Position numbers and translations under genes: made by a program. Under the pieces are notes generated by a model. That model was given only the letters and a program-made list of their open reading frames with translations. It was not told where the DNA came from and ran no database searches. From assembly GCA_041906185.1 (NCBI GenBank), contig JAYRJQ010000007.1:168977-232976 (forward strand): a stretch of 64,000 nucleotides of DNA, given 5' to 3'. Positions 39,621-48,200 of this stretch are shown here, piece after piece. Origin of the DNA: Roseateles_B sp041906185 (GTDB taxonomy: Bacteria; Pseudomonadota; Gammaproteobacteria; Burkholderiales; Burkholderiaceae_C). Position 1 is the stretch's first letter; the number at the start of each line of letters is the position of its first letter.

Positions 39621-40079
39621 ATGGACCGCATCGATCTGCAATTGCTGGAGCTGCTCCAGCGCGAGGGCCGGCTCTCCGTTGCCGAGCTCGCCGACCGCGT
39701 CGCGCTGTCGCAAAGCCCCTGCGCGCGCCGCCTGCGCCGCCTCGAGGAGGCCGGCTACATCAGCGGCTACCGCGCCGTCCTGGACCGCAAGCGCCTGCAG
39801 CTGGCGACGACCGTCTTCGTCAACGTGCGGCTGATGCACCACCGGGAGGACGCCGTGCGCGAGTTCGAGGCCGGCATGCAGGCCATGAGCGAGGTCGTGG
39901 CCTGCCACGTCGTCTCCGGCGCGCACGACTACCTGCTGGAGGTGGTGGTGGGCGATCTTCCCGACTACGAGCAGATCGTCCGCCGGCTCCAGGCCCTGCC
40001 CATGGTGCAGGACATCACGAGCAACTTCGCCATCCGCTGCGTCAAGAGCGGCGCCCCGCTCCCCCTGAAGGCGCCCTGA
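39621..40079 (+). CDS. Lrp/AsnC-family transcriptional regulator
   Basis: 152 residues from ATG 39621 (the frame is open further upstream to 39507, which has no family similarity). An N-terminal HTH (about 3-50: LLQREGRLSVAELADRVALSQSPCARRLRRLEEAGYI) is followed by the RAM ligand domain with VVSGAHDYLLEVVV. Divergence from the EamA gene implies it senses an amino acid and controls export. The DTW gene follows after 13 bases. Confidence 0.92.
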   Translation: MDRIDLQLLELLQREGRLSVAELADRVALSQSPCARRLRRLEEAGYISGYRAVLDRKRLQLATTVFVNVRLMHHREDAVREFEAGMQAMSEVVACHVVSGAHDYLLEVVVGDLPDYEQIVRRLQALPMVQDITSNFAIRCVKSGAPLPLKAP

Positions 40080-40092
40080 GCGCGCGTCTCCC

Positions 40093-40680
40093 ATGAGCCG
40101 CCCCCGCTGCCCCCGCTGCGAGCGCCCGCTGGCCGGCTGCCTGTGCGCCTGCATCCGGCCGGTGGACAACGCCGTGCCGCTGCTGATCCTCCAGCATCCC
40201 GACGAAGCCCGGCAGGCCAAGGGCACGGCGGGCCTGCTGCAGCACTGCCTGCAGCGCTGCGAGCGCCGGGTGGGCGAGGCCTTTTCGCCGCCGCCGGATG
40301 ACGGGCATCCGCTGCTGCTGCTCTACCCGCCCGACCCCGAGCGGCCGCCTGAACCAGCGTTTCCCGCGTCCGGCCTGCCGCCCCGGCTCGTCCTGCTGGA
40401 CGGCACCTGGCGCCAGAGCCGCCAGCTGCTGCGAGCCTCGCCCTGGCTGCAGGCCCTGCCCCGTCTGACGCTGACCGGCGCCCCTCCGAGTCGCTATGCC
40501 ATCCGCAAGGCCCATGCCGCACACCAGCTGAGCACGCTGGAGGCGGCGGCCCTGGCCCTGGCGCAATTGCAGCCGGCGCTGGACACCGCGCCCCTGTGGC
40601 AGGCCCTGGAAGACTTCCTCGCCCTGCAGCGGCGGCTGCAGGCCCTGGGCAGCGCGGCCCGGGCGCCGTCCTTGCCCTAG
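40093..40680 (+). CDS. tapT: DTW-domain tRNA-uridine aminocarboxypropyltransferase
   Basis: 195 residues. A cysteine-rich N-terminus (CPRCERPLAGCLCACIRP, residues ~4-21), which may bind zinc, precedes the DTW/TDD domain with LQHPDEARQAKGTAGLL and the signature LLDGTWRQSR. This family transfers the aminocarboxypropyl group from SAM to uridine 47 of tRNA (acp3U). The gene symbol follows that family assignment. It is co-directional with and 13 bases behind the Lrp gene, but a functional link is not evident. Confidence 0.85.
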   Translation: MSRPRCPRCERPLAGCLCACIRPVDNAVPLLILQHPDEARQAKGTAGLLQHCLQRCERRVGEAFSPPPDDGHPLLLLYPPDPERPPEPAFPASGLPPRLVLLDGTWRQSRQLLRASPWLQALPRLTLTGAPPSRYAIRKAHAAHQLSTLEAAALALAQLQPALDTAPLWQALEDFLALQRRLQALGSAARAPSLP

Positions 40681-40845
40681 CCGGAGGCGAGAAGCCCGGT
40701 CAGGCCGGGAGCGGGTGCTCCGCGCTACCGGGCGGGCCGTGCGGCTTTGCATTTCTTCGCACAGCAGACGCGAGGCGCTCAGGCACGGCCCGCATCCTTC
40801 GGCCTTCCCTTCCGAGGTCCCACCGCCCCTGCCCGCCCTGCCGCC

Positions 40846-41268
40846 ATGAAATCCCAGGTCTTTCTTGCTCTTGCGCTGGCCGCCGTGGTCCTGGGCCACC
40901 GCCTGAACTCGCTGGAGCCGGCAGCGGCGGAGAGCACCAGGAGCGAGCCCCCGCGCCCCGCTCACCGGCCCGTGGTGCCTGCAGCGGACGGCCTCGTTCG
41001 CATCAGCTACGAGAGCGGGCCCCAGGCCGGGCCGCGACTGCCATCGCCGGCCCAGGAGCCGCTCACGCCTGGGCTGCCGGCCCGGGCATCCCCACCCGCC
41101 GCAATGCCGGCCTCCGCCCTGCCGGAGCAGCCCGCCGGTCCCGCCAGCCGCCCGCTGGTGGCAGCCGACACGGAAAGCCCGAACTGGCGCGACAGCGCGC
41201 TGGACCTGCTGAGCCAGATCGGCGTGCTGTGCCCCGCCGCCGGCTGCGACAGCCTGGAAGACGACTGA
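40846..41268 (+). CDS. Hypothetical exported or anchored protein (140 aa)
   Basis: About 140 residues from ATG 40846. A short N-terminal hydrophobic segment (QVFLALALAAVVLGH) could be a signal or anchor. The rest is Pro/Ala-rich and disordered until a conserved-looking end (WRDSALDLLSQIGVLCPAAGCDSLEDD) with two cysteines five residues apart. No family recognised; the frame extends to 40747 upstream but that part has no ribosome-binding site. Confidence 0.5.
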   Translation: MKSQVFLALALAAVVLGHRLNSLEPAAAESTRSEPPRPAHRPVVPAADGLVRISYESGPQAGPRLPSPAQEPLTPGLPARASPPAAMPASALPEQPAGPASRPLVAADTESPNWRDSALDLLSQIGVLCPAAGCDSLEDD

Positions 41269-41362
41269 GCGCAGGCCGCGCGGCCGATCCATCGCAAGCC
41301 TCCCACCGACCGGGTCCCCGGGGCAGAATCGGCAGCCTTGCCTCCGCGTTGCCGCCCTCCCG

Positions 41363-42358
41363 ATGCGCCTGCCCGCTCTCATCAAGCCCTCGCCCCGCCG
41401 TGACTGGGTCACGCCCGAAGACGTCAACGTCAGCCCCGAGCTGCTGGGCCACGCCCTGGCGCGGCCCTCGCAGCGGGCCTGGGCCATGGCGCTGGACCTC
41501 GCGCTGATCGGCCTGGCCTCGTCGCTGGGGAACTGGCTGCTGCTGGGCAGCGTGGCCGCGGCGGCATGGCTGAAGATCCGCCAGCGCGACGCCCAGCAGG
41601 CGTCGCGGCCAGCGCCCTCGGCGCTGTGGTGGGCACCTGTCGCCCTGGCGCTGGTCCTGGGGCTGTACGGGGTCTGGCAGGACCTGAGCCACGTGGGTTC
41701 CGACACAAAGAAGTCCTCCCGCCCTGCCGCCACCGCCCCGGCGGATGAGGAGAGCGAGGACCGGGCCGACGAGCCGGCGGCCGCCCCGCCCGAATCGGGC
41801 CCTGCCAGCGCCGCCAGCGCCGCCAGTGCGGTCAGCGCCGAGAGCCGCCGCATTGCCGCACTGGAGAAGCGGGTCCAGCAGCTGCGCCGCTCGGAGGAGG
41901 AGGCGCGCAGGCACAGCGGCTTCCGGCCCCGGGAATGGCTCGACGAGGCGCTGGGCGAAGTCGGCCTGCGCTTCAGCCTGGCCATCGTCTACTTCACCCT
42001 GCTGCCCGTGCTGTGGCCCGGCCAGACCGTGGGCAAGCGCCTGATGGGGCTGCGGGTGGCGGAGCTCAGCGGCAAGCCGATCAACTTCCTGCGCAGCTTC
42101 AGCCGCTACGGCGGCTACCTCGCCGGCATGGGCACGGGCGGCATGGGCTTCGCCCAGGTGTTCTGGGACGCCAACCGCCAGGCCCTGCAGGACAAGGCCG
42201 CCCACACCGTCGTGCTGGACCTGCGCCGCCGGGACCGCCTGCCGCTGGCGGACGCGCTGATGCAGACGCCCACTCCGGACGCCTCGACCGTGCCATCACC
42301 TGTGCCATCGCCCGCCCCCGCTCCTTCCGCCACCCCCTCCACCGAGACCGCCCCATGA
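41363..42358 (+). CDS. RDD-family membrane protein
   Basis: 331 residues. The RDD domain pattern is split: an N-terminal helix pair (RAWAMALDLALIGLASSLGNWLLLG, WAPVALALVLGLYGVW) and a later part with YFTLLPVLWPGQTVGKRLMGLRVAEL and VFWDANRQALQDKAAHTVVLDL, typical of RDD proteins. An Ala/Glu-rich, coiled-coil-prone insert (~115-185) separates them. The role of this family is mostly unknown, with some members linked to Na+ tolerance. Its stop overlaps the phosphoesterase start. Confidence 0.83.
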   Translation: MRLPALIKPSPRRDWVTPEDVNVSPELLGHALARPSQRAWAMALDLALIGLASSLGNWLLLGSVAAAAWLKIRQRDAQQASRPAPSALWWAPVALALVLGLYGVWQDLSHVGSDTKKSSRPAATAPADEESEDRADEPAAAPPESGPASAASAASAVSAESRRIAALEKRVQQLRRSEEEARRHSGFRPREWLDEALGEVGLRFSLAIVYFTLLPVLWPGQTVGKRLMGLRVAELSGKPINFLRSFSRYGGYLAGMGTGGMGFAQVFWDANRQALQDKAAHTVVLDLRRRDRLPLADALMQTPTPDASTVPSPVPSPAPAPSATPSTETAP

Positions 42359-43401
42359 ACGCTGCCGTCCCCCATCGCCCGCTGCCCGCCCGCCGGCGCC
42401 TCCACCGGCTGGCCGCACATGCGGTGCTCAGCCTGGCCGGCCTGCTGGGCAGCGCCATCGCGCAGGCGGCCGAGCCCGCGCCGCCCAAGCCTTTCGAGTT
42501 CGTGGCCCTGGGCGACATGCCCTACGGCGCGCCCGAGACGGCCTATCCCGTCTACCAGCACCTGATCGGGCTGATCAACGCGCAGGCCCCCGCCTTCAGC
42601 GTCCACGTGGGCGACTTCAAGAGCGGCAGCAGCCTCTGCAGCGACGAGGAGTTCGCCCGCCAGCGCGCCTTCTTCAACCAGTTCGACAGCGCCCTGGTCT
42701 ACACGCCGGGCGACAACGAATGGACCGACTGCCACCGCCCCGCCGCGGGCGGCTACGCGCCGCAGGAGCGGCTGGAGGCGCTGCGCGAGATGTTCTTCGG
42801 CGCGCCCCGCAGCCTGGGCCGCCGCCCGCTGGCCGTGGAGCGGCAGGCCGACGTCCAGCCGGCCCATGCGCGCTATCGCGAGAACCTGCGCTTCGAACGC
42901 GAGGGCGTGCTCTTCCTGACGCTCAATGTGCCCGGCTCCAACAACGGCTTCGAGCCCCGCGACCTCGCCGCCGTCCAGGAACATTTCGCCCGCACCGACG
43001 CCAACCTGGCGTGGCTGCAGGCCGGCTTCGAGCAGGCCCGCCGCCAGGACGCGCGAGCCGTCGTGATCGCCATGCAGGCCGACCCCTTCCTGGGCGCCAA
43101 CCAGTGGTCCGAGTTCCCCACCCACAGCGGCTTCACCCGGCTCTTCGAGCAGGGCCTGCTGCCGCTGGTGCAGGACTGGGGGCGCCCGGTGCTGCTGATC
43201 CACGGCGACAGCCACCGCTTCGTGATCGACCGCCCCTTCAAGGCCGTGAAGGAGCCCGGCAAGGGCCAGATCCTGCGCAACCTGCTGCGCCTGCAGGTCT
43301 TCGGTGAGCAGGAGGTCCATGCGGTGCGGGTCAGCGTCGACCCGGCCAGCCCCGATCCCTTTGCGTTCAAGCCCCTGTTCAATCCGCTGTCGCCGCACTG
43401 A
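42355..43401 (+). CDS. Exported calcineurin-like phosphoesterase
   Basis: 348 residues from an ATG overlapping the RDD stop codon (ATGA). A signal peptide (about residues 1-39, ending AIAQAAEPA) directs it to the periplasm. Metallophosphoesterase motifs can be followed: FVALGDMPYG, HVGDFKSGS, YTPGDNEWTDCH, LNVPGSNNGF and IHGDSHRF. It should need two metal ions; the substrate is unknown. Coupled expression with the RDD protein suggests joint action at the envelope. Confidence 0.82.
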   Translation: MNAAVPHRPLPARRRLHRLAAHAVLSLAGLLGSAIAQAAEPAPPKPFEFVALGDMPYGAPETAYPVYQHLIGLINAQAPAFSVHVGDFKSGSSLCSDEEFARQRAFFNQFDSALVYTPGDNEWTDCHRPAAGGYAPQERLEALREMFFGAPRSLGRRPLAVERQADVQPAHARYRENLRFEREGVLFLTLNVPGSNNGFEPRDLAAVQEHFARTDANLAWLQAGFEQARRQDARAVVIAMQADPFLGANQWSEFPTHSGFTRLFEQGLLPLVQDWGRPVLLIHGDSHRFVIDRPFKAVKEPGKGQILRNLLRLQVFGEQEVHAVRVSVDPASPDPFAFKPLFNPLSPH

Positions 43402-43614
43402 GCACGCCGGCCGGACGCCCCAGGATCAGGGGACAGCCCCGCCACCGGCCCCTCACCCGTCCTTGAGCCGCCGCAAACCGCCGCCGCCAGCCCTGCTTCA
43501 TGGAGAAAAGCAGGGGACGAACGGCCAGCAGCAGGCCCCCGAACAGCGCGCACTGCACCGTAACGGTGCGTGACATCCCGTAAAAACCCCAAGTGCGTGC
43601 ATGTCGCCCCGCCT
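43402..43614. other. Intergenic stretch before the TauE leader
   Basis: Between the phosphoesterase gene and the leader region. I see no coding or RNA-gene signal in it. Confidence 0.4.
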
Positions 43615-43800
43615 CTACATTGGCGTCACTCGACGCGGATGCTGCTGATGCAGTGCCCGCCTACGGGGGCTGAGGAGACAAACAAGACGGGGCCGCCACT
43701 ACCGTGGCGTGCCACTGTCACAATCGACGGGCACCACATCGGTGCCCGTTTTCATTGGTGCCCGCCCTGCGGCGGCCGCCTTGCCGCCTGAAGCCTGCCC
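43615..43800 (+). promoter_or_regulatory. Probable structured 5' leader of the TauE/SafE gene
   Basis: A TACATT -10-like box (43616-43621) would start a transcript near 43627. The following ~100 bases can pair: CTGC-TGAT-GCAG, an outer GCAGTG/CACTGT pair (about 43650-43655 with 43713-43718) enclosing a GCCAC-TACC-GTGGC hairpin, and then the terminator at 43727-43752, all before the transporter start at 43801. The arm GGGCACC of the terminator could also pair with a second GGTGCCCG copy at 43757-43764, offering an alternative fold. This is the layout of an attenuator or riboswitch. No known riboswitch class is recognised. Confidence 0.42.
43727..43752 (+). terminator. Intrinsic terminator upstream of the TauE/SafE gene
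   Basis: Nine-pair stem (43727-43735 with 43741-43749), five-base loop, then TTTT (43749-43752). It lies in front of, not after, a gene, with no coding sequence immediately upstream. Confidence 0.75.
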
Positions 43801-44562
43801 ATGCTGGATCTCGTCACCGTCGCCCTGGCCTCCCTGCTCGCCGGATTCATCGATGCCATCGTCGGCGGAGGCGGTCTGATCCTGGTGCCGGCCCTCTTCA
43901 GCGTCTATCCGACCACCGCGCCCGCCACGCTCTTCGGCACCAACAAGGGCGCCGCCATCTGGGGGACCGCCTGGGCCACGAAGCAGTACGCCGCGCGCGT
44001 CACCCTGCCCTGGCACGCCCTGCTGCCCGCCGCGGGCGCCGCGCTGCTGGGCAGCTTCAGCGGGGCCTGGACCGTCACCCTGGTCAGCCCGGAAGGCCTG
44101 CGCAAGCTGCTGCCGCTGATCCTCGGGGCCGTGCTGCTCTACACCCTGGCCCGGAAGGACCTCGGCCGCGAGCACGCGCCGCGCTTCAGCGGCCGCATGG
44201 AAGTGCTGGTGGCCTGCCTGATCGGCGGCGTGATCGGCTTCTACGACGGCTTCTTCGGCCCGGGCACCGGCAGCTTCTTCGTCTTCCTTTTCGTGCGCCT
44301 GCTGGGCTTCGACTTCCTGCACGCCTCGGCCAGCGCCAAGCTTCTCAACACCGCGACGAACGCCGCCGCGCTCGTCCTCTTCGCGATGAAGGGGCATGTG
44401 TGGTGGCACATCGCCGCGGTCATGGCCGTCACCAATGTCATCGGCAGCCTGCTGGGCACCCGCATGGCCCTGGCCCGCGGCACGGGCTTCGTGCGCGGCA
44501 TGTTCGTGCTGGTGGTCGGGGCGCTGATCCTCAAGACCAGCTACGACGCCTTCCTGCGCTGA
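43801..44562 (+). CDS. TauE/SafE-family (TSUP) permease
   Basis: 253 residues with about eight membrane segments and the two TSUP repeats: LLAGFIDAIVGGGGLILVPAL near the start and GGVIGFYDGFFGPGTGSFFVF in the second half, both with the conserved GGG/PGxG patterns. These transporters move sulfite, sulfonates or similar organic anions across the inner membrane. The terminator-containing leader upstream suggests regulated expression. Confidence 0.88.
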   Translation: MLDLVTVALASLLAGFIDAIVGGGGLILVPALFSVYPTTAPATLFGTNKGAAIWGTAWATKQYAARVTLPWHALLPAAGAALLGSFSGAWTVTLVSPEGLRKLLPLILGAVLLYTLARKDLGREHAPRFSGRMEVLVACLIGGVIGFYDGFFGPGTGSFFVFLFVRLLGFDFLHASASAKLLNTATNAAALVLFAMKGHVWWHIAAVMAVTNVIGSLLGTRMALARGTGFVRGMFVLVVGALILKTSYDAFLR

Positions 44563-44753
44563 GCCTCGGCCCTGTTCGAGGCACGGAATCATTTCCAGGC
44601 GTCACAAGATGCCGCGCCGGGCCTGCCGCGGCGCTACCATTGCCGGATTACGTCTCTCAGGACGCCGCCGCATCTTGCCGGCCGGCCTGACTCCCGCGGG
44701 GGGCGGAACGGGCCCGGCCCGTTTCCCGGAGATGCTCTCATTCAAGGCCGCCC

Positions 44754-45575
44754 ATGTCCGTTGATCCTGAACTGCGCAACCTCGAGATCGAAATCCCGAC
44801 CCAGCCCGAGGTGCTGGTCAAGCTGTCCCTGCTGATGGCCGCCGACGACATCGACCTGCTCGCCGTCTCGGCCCTGGTCGAGACCGACATGGCCCTGGCC
44901 GCCGCGGTGATGAAGGCCGTCAACTCCTCGCTGTACGGCCTGCGCGGCCGCGTGCAGACGGTGCACCAGGCCCTGACCTACCTCGGCATGCGCGAAGTCG
45001 CCGCCATCACCTTCGAGATGGGACTGCGCGCCGCCTTCCCGCCCGCCCCGGAGCTCGAGCCCGTGTGGGCGCGCGCCTCGCAGCGCGGGCTGCTGATGGG
45101 CCGCATGGGGCAGATGCTGGGCGTCGACCCCTGGGCCGCGCACTCCGCCGGCCTGTTCGAGGAATGCGGCAAGGCCGTGCTCTACCGCCACGCGCCGGCC
45201 CACTACCCCGCCATGCTGCGCGCCACGCAGGATGACGCCGAGCTGGTCAAGCTGGAGCACACGGCCTTCGGCGTGAGCCACGATGCCCTGGGCGCCGCGC
45301 TGTGCGAGAGCTGGGGCCTCGCCCCCGCCTCCGTGGCCAGCGTGCGCAGCCACGTCGAGGTGCAGAGCAAGCTCGAGATGCCGGAAGCGCTGCAGCGCCG
45401 CAGCATCTGCGCCATCTCGGTCATCGCCTGGGCCCTGATGAACGCCCCGGACCGCCTGGACGAGATCGCCCAGGCCATCGCCCCGCAGGCGCAGCTGGAC
45501 GAGACGCTGGTGCTGCGCGCCGCGCGCCGCGTCAGCGAGCAACTGCTGGAGGCGCAGGCCCACGGCCGCGACTGA
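44754..45575 (+). CDS. HDOD-domain protein
   Basis: 273 residues, almost all one HDOD domain (~10-205; ELRNLEIEIPTQPEVLVKLSLLM, VNSSLYGLRGRVQTVHQALTYLGMREV, FEECGKAVLYRH). HDOD domains resemble HD phosphohydrolases but usually lack the catalytic HD pair and serve as signalling adaptors. A TACCAT -10-like box is at about 44635-44640. It faces a GGDEF gene across a shared terminator, so both may belong to second-messenger signalling. Confidence 0.85.
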   Translation: MSVDPELRNLEIEIPTQPEVLVKLSLLMAADDIDLLAVSALVETDMALAAAVMKAVNSSLYGLRGRVQTVHQALTYLGMREVAAITFEMGLRAAFPPAPELEPVWARASQRGLLMGRMGQMLGVDPWAAHSAGLFEECGKAVLYRHAPAHYPAMLRATQDDAELVKLEHTAFGVSHDALGAALCESWGLAPASVASVRSHVEVQSKLEMPEALQRRSICAISVIAWALMNAPDRLDEIAQAIAPQAQLDETLVLRAARRVSEQLLEAQAHGRD

Positions 45576-45593
45576 GGCGCGCCGCCCCCGAAC

Positions 45594-45619
45594 AAAAGCC
45601 GGCCCCGAGCCGGCTTTTT
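45594..45619. terminator. Bidirectional terminator between HDOD and GGDEF genes
   Basis: Seven-pair stem (45597-45603 with 45609-45615), five-base loop, T run on the plus strand (45615-45619) and A run (45594-45597) serving the minus strand. Confidence 0.88.
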
Positions 45620-45637
45620 CATGGGCGAGGGCGCGGC

Positions 45638-46948
45638 TCAGGCAGCCAGGCTGAGGCGGTCGCGCCCGGCGTGCTTGGCGATGTACAGCGCCTCGTCGGC
45701 CGCCTGCATGAGGGCCAGCGGGCTGAGGTAGGGCTGGGCCGGGCTGTAGGCCGCGAGGCCGATGCTCACCGTCACCACGGCATCCACCGGGCTCGCGCCG
45801 TGCGGCAGGGAGAGGCGCCGCCATTCCTCGCGCAGGCTCTCCAGCAGGCCCTGGGCCGAGTCCACGTCGAAGCCCGGCAGCAGCGCGCCGAACTCCTCGC
45901 CACCGAGCCGCGCCACCAGATCGGTGTCCCGCTTGAAACGCTCGCCCAGCAGCCGGGCGAAGCGGCGCAGGAGCTCGTCCCCGGCGTCATGGCCGTGCAG
46001 CTCGTTGTAGGCCTTGAGGTGATCGAGGTCCAGCACGGCCAGGGCCAGGCGGGACTGCTGGCGCTGGGCGCGCTTGAACTCGCGGCGCAGGGCGTCGTCG
46101 AACTCGCGCCGGTTGGCCAGGCCCGTGAGCTTGTCGTGGCGCGCCAGCTGGGCCAGCTCGCGCTGCTTGATGTCCAGCGCCGCCTGCGCCTCGTGCAGGG
46201 CACGCGCCTGCTGGGCCACCTGGGCGCTCAGCTCGCGCATCTCACGCTGCTTGCGCTGCAACTGCTGGTCCACGCTCTGGTGGACATGCGCCATGGCGCG
46301 GTTGATCTGCTGCAGCTCGGCGGGCGTGCGGGCCGGCTGGCCGTCGTCGAACCAGCTGAAGTCGCTGGGCGGGCGGCTGGGATCGAAGCGCTCCATGTCC
46401 GAGGCCATGCGGCGCAGATGGCGCAGCAGCAGGCGGTCGATCAGCAGCGCCGCCCCCAGCCCCAGGGCCAGCGAAAGGGCCATCAGCTGCAGCAGCCAGT
46501 GCTGCATCGACGGCTTGCCCAGCTGCCCCCAGGCACTCAGCTCCGGGGCGATGACGCGCACGCGGCCGAGCTCCTCGCTGTCGCCCGGCAGGCGCAGCGC
46601 GAATTCGCTGTGGGGGCTGTCCTGGCCCGGCAGCGCATCCGGCCCGCTCAGCAGGCGCAGGCCGTCGCGCCCTCGCAGCTCGGCGGACTGCAGCTCGTGG
46701 CGGCTGACCATCGCCTCCAGCAGGCGCTGGGCCACGCTCGTCTGGCTGCTCGCCATCGCGCGGGAGAGCGGCTCCGCGTAGAGCAGCGGCAGCAGCTGCT
46801 GGCTCGCCTCGGCCTGCTCCGCCTGCAGGTGCAGCTCGCGCCGCACATGCCAGCCGCCGAGCACCACGACCATCGCGAGCCCCAGCAGCAGGAGCCCCAT
46901 CAGGGTGCGGGACTTGAGCGATCGGAGCGGGGCGTAGGAGGCGTTCAT
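45638..46948 (-). CDS. Membrane GGDEF diguanylate cyclase
   Basis: About 436 residues from ATG 46948 (an in-frame ATG at 46990 is an alternative). An N-terminal membrane helix, a periplasmic sensor of ~120 residues, a second membrane helix (about 150-170, LLQLMALSLALGLGAALLI), an HAMP-like/coiled linker rich in Gln, and the GGDEF domain with LGGEEFGALLPG intact. It should make c-di-GMP; no degenerate residues are seen. The external signal is unknown. Confidence 0.88.
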   Translation of the reverse strand: MNASYAPLRSLKSRTLMGLLLLGLAMVVVLGGWHVRRELHLQAEQAEASQQLLPLLYAEPLSRAMASSQTSVAQRLLEAMVSRHELQSAELRGRDGLRLLSGPDALPGQDSPHSEFALRLPGDSEELGRVRVIAPELSAWGQLGKPSMQHWLLQLMALSLALGLGAALLIDRLLLRHLRRMASDMERFDPSRPPSDFSWFDDGQPARTPAELQQINRAMAHVHQSVDQQLQRKQREMRELSAQVAQQARALHEAQAALDIKQRELAQLARHDKLTGLANRREFDDALRREFKRAQRQQSRLALAVLDLDHLKAYNELHGHDAGDELLRRFARLLGERFKRDTDLVARLGGEEFGALLPGFDVDSAQGLLESLREEWRRLSLPHGASPVDAVVTVSIGLAAYSPAQPYLSPLALMQAADEALYIAKHAGRDRLSLAA

Positions 46949-47140
46949 GAGGCGGCACCGGCCTTGCAAACGATGCCGGTACTTCAGCATCGACCGATTT
47001 GCGCAGATCGCACACCCGGGAATCCCCGAAACTTTGTCGCCCGGACGGCGCTTGTGTCCCCAAACTGAGGCACAAGTTGGCAGCGCTTGCTACATTGGCG
47101 GCGCCGCTCCATGGGGGAGCCGGCCCGCCGAAGGAGCGCC

Positions 47141-47893
47141 ATGCCGCGTCCGTTCCTGCCGACCCTGCTGCGCCGGGTGGCACTCATCGCCGCCCTGCTG
47201 GGCTTGGGCGCCGCCCACGCCGACCCGGGCTATTACGTGCTCCGCCCCTATGCACAGCCGGCGCAATGGGGGCTGGAGCTGCGCTACTGGACGGTCAAGC
47301 AGCGCGGCGGCGGTCCGGCGGTGCTGTGGCCGGAGCTGGGGCTGTCCTACGGCATCAACGAGCGCTGGACCACCATGCTGCTGGCCAGCTACGAAGGCAC
47401 CCGCGCGGAGGCCGTGCGCCTGGACACCTGGAACTGGCTTCACCAGGTGCGGCTCGACGACGGCCGCGGCGACTGGGACCTGGCGCTGCATGCCCAGCTG
47501 ATCAAGACCGGCGGCGAGGAGCGCGGCCATGCGCTCGAGCTGGGGCTCGTCACGCAGACGGAATGGCGGCTGGCGCGCGTCCAGGCGAACGCGATCCTCG
47601 ACCATGGCTTCGGCGATCTGGCCCGCAGCGGCACCGAGCTCAAGCTCCAGTGGCAGCTCAGCTGGCCCCTGCAGCCCGGCTGGCGCGCCGGCGTGCAGGG
47701 CTTCAGTGAGCTCGGCAACTGGCGGCACTGGAAGCCGGCCGAGCGGCAGTCTCATCGCGCCGGCCCGTCCCTGCAGACGGACTGGACGCTCGGCGCGCAG
47801 CGGAGCCTGCACGTCGAGGCCGCCTGGCTGCTGGGCAGGATCTACGGCCAGCAGGGGCACATGTTCTCGGCGACGGCGCGCCTGCTGTTCTGA
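47141..47893 (+). CDS. Exported beta-rich protein of unknown function
   Basis: 250 residues from ATG 47141. A signal peptide (LRRVALIAALLGLGAAHA, cleaved near residue 27) precedes a domain built of Trp/Tyr-rich amphipathic strands (YYVLRPYAQPAQWGLELRYWTVKQ, WTTMLLASYEGTRAEAV, AGPSLQTDWTL) ending in a phenylalanine (ATARLLF), as in outer-membrane barrels. A TACATT -10-like box is at about 47090-47095. It could be a small outer-membrane barrel; function unknown. Confidence 0.72.
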   Translation: MPRPFLPTLLRRVALIAALLGLGAAHADPGYYVLRPYAQPAQWGLELRYWTVKQRGGGPAVLWPELGLSYGINERWTTMLLASYEGTRAEAVRLDTWNWLHQVRLDDGRGDWDLALHAQLIKTGGEERGHALELGLVTQTEWRLARVQANAILDHGFGDLARSGTELKLQWQLSWPLQPGWRAGVQGFSELGNWRHWKPAERQSHRAGPSLQTDWTLGAQRSLHVEAAWLLGRIYGQQGHMFSATARLLF

Positions 47894-47944
47894 GCGCGGC
47901 ATCCGCGCCCCCCTAGAATGCGCCCGCCGGCCCTCATGGCCGGC

Positions 47945-48092
47945 GCGTTCTCAGGGCGAGGTGGAATTCCTCACCGGCGGTATCTGCGCCTTGCGCAGGA
48001 GCCCGCGAGCGCCTCGGCCTCCCCGGCCGAGGGTCAGCAGACCTGGTGCGATGCCAGGGCCGACGGTCACAGTCCGGATGAAAGAGATCGCG
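47945..48092 (+). ncRNA. FMN (RFN) riboswitch
   Basis: The conserved FMN-aptamer blocks follow in order: TTCTCAGGGCGAGGTGGAAT, a CTCACCGGCGGTAT block, GCCCGCGAGCG, TCAGCAGACCTGGTGCGA, GCCGACGGTCACAGTCCGGAT and GAAAGAGATCGC closing P1. The closing stem and six-arm order match the RFN element. It sits 110 bases before the lumazine synthase gene, whose expression it should shut off when FMN is plentiful. The downstream platform holds a CCGGCC...GGCCGG hairpin (about 48113-48137) rather than a T-tailed terminator, suggesting control of translation. Confidence 0.97.
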
Positions 48093-48200
48093 TTGTTGAA
48101 GCCATGCGGCGCACCGGCCTTGTCCCCACCAGGCCGGAGCGCCGCTGTGGCTTGCCTGCGCGCGCCCTGATTTGTGTGACCTGCTTTCAGAAAGCTCAAC

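Noticed and set aside
44566..44591. Hairpin after the TauE/SafE gene as a terminator
   Set aside because: A six-pair stem with an eight-base loop and no T run; too weak to call.
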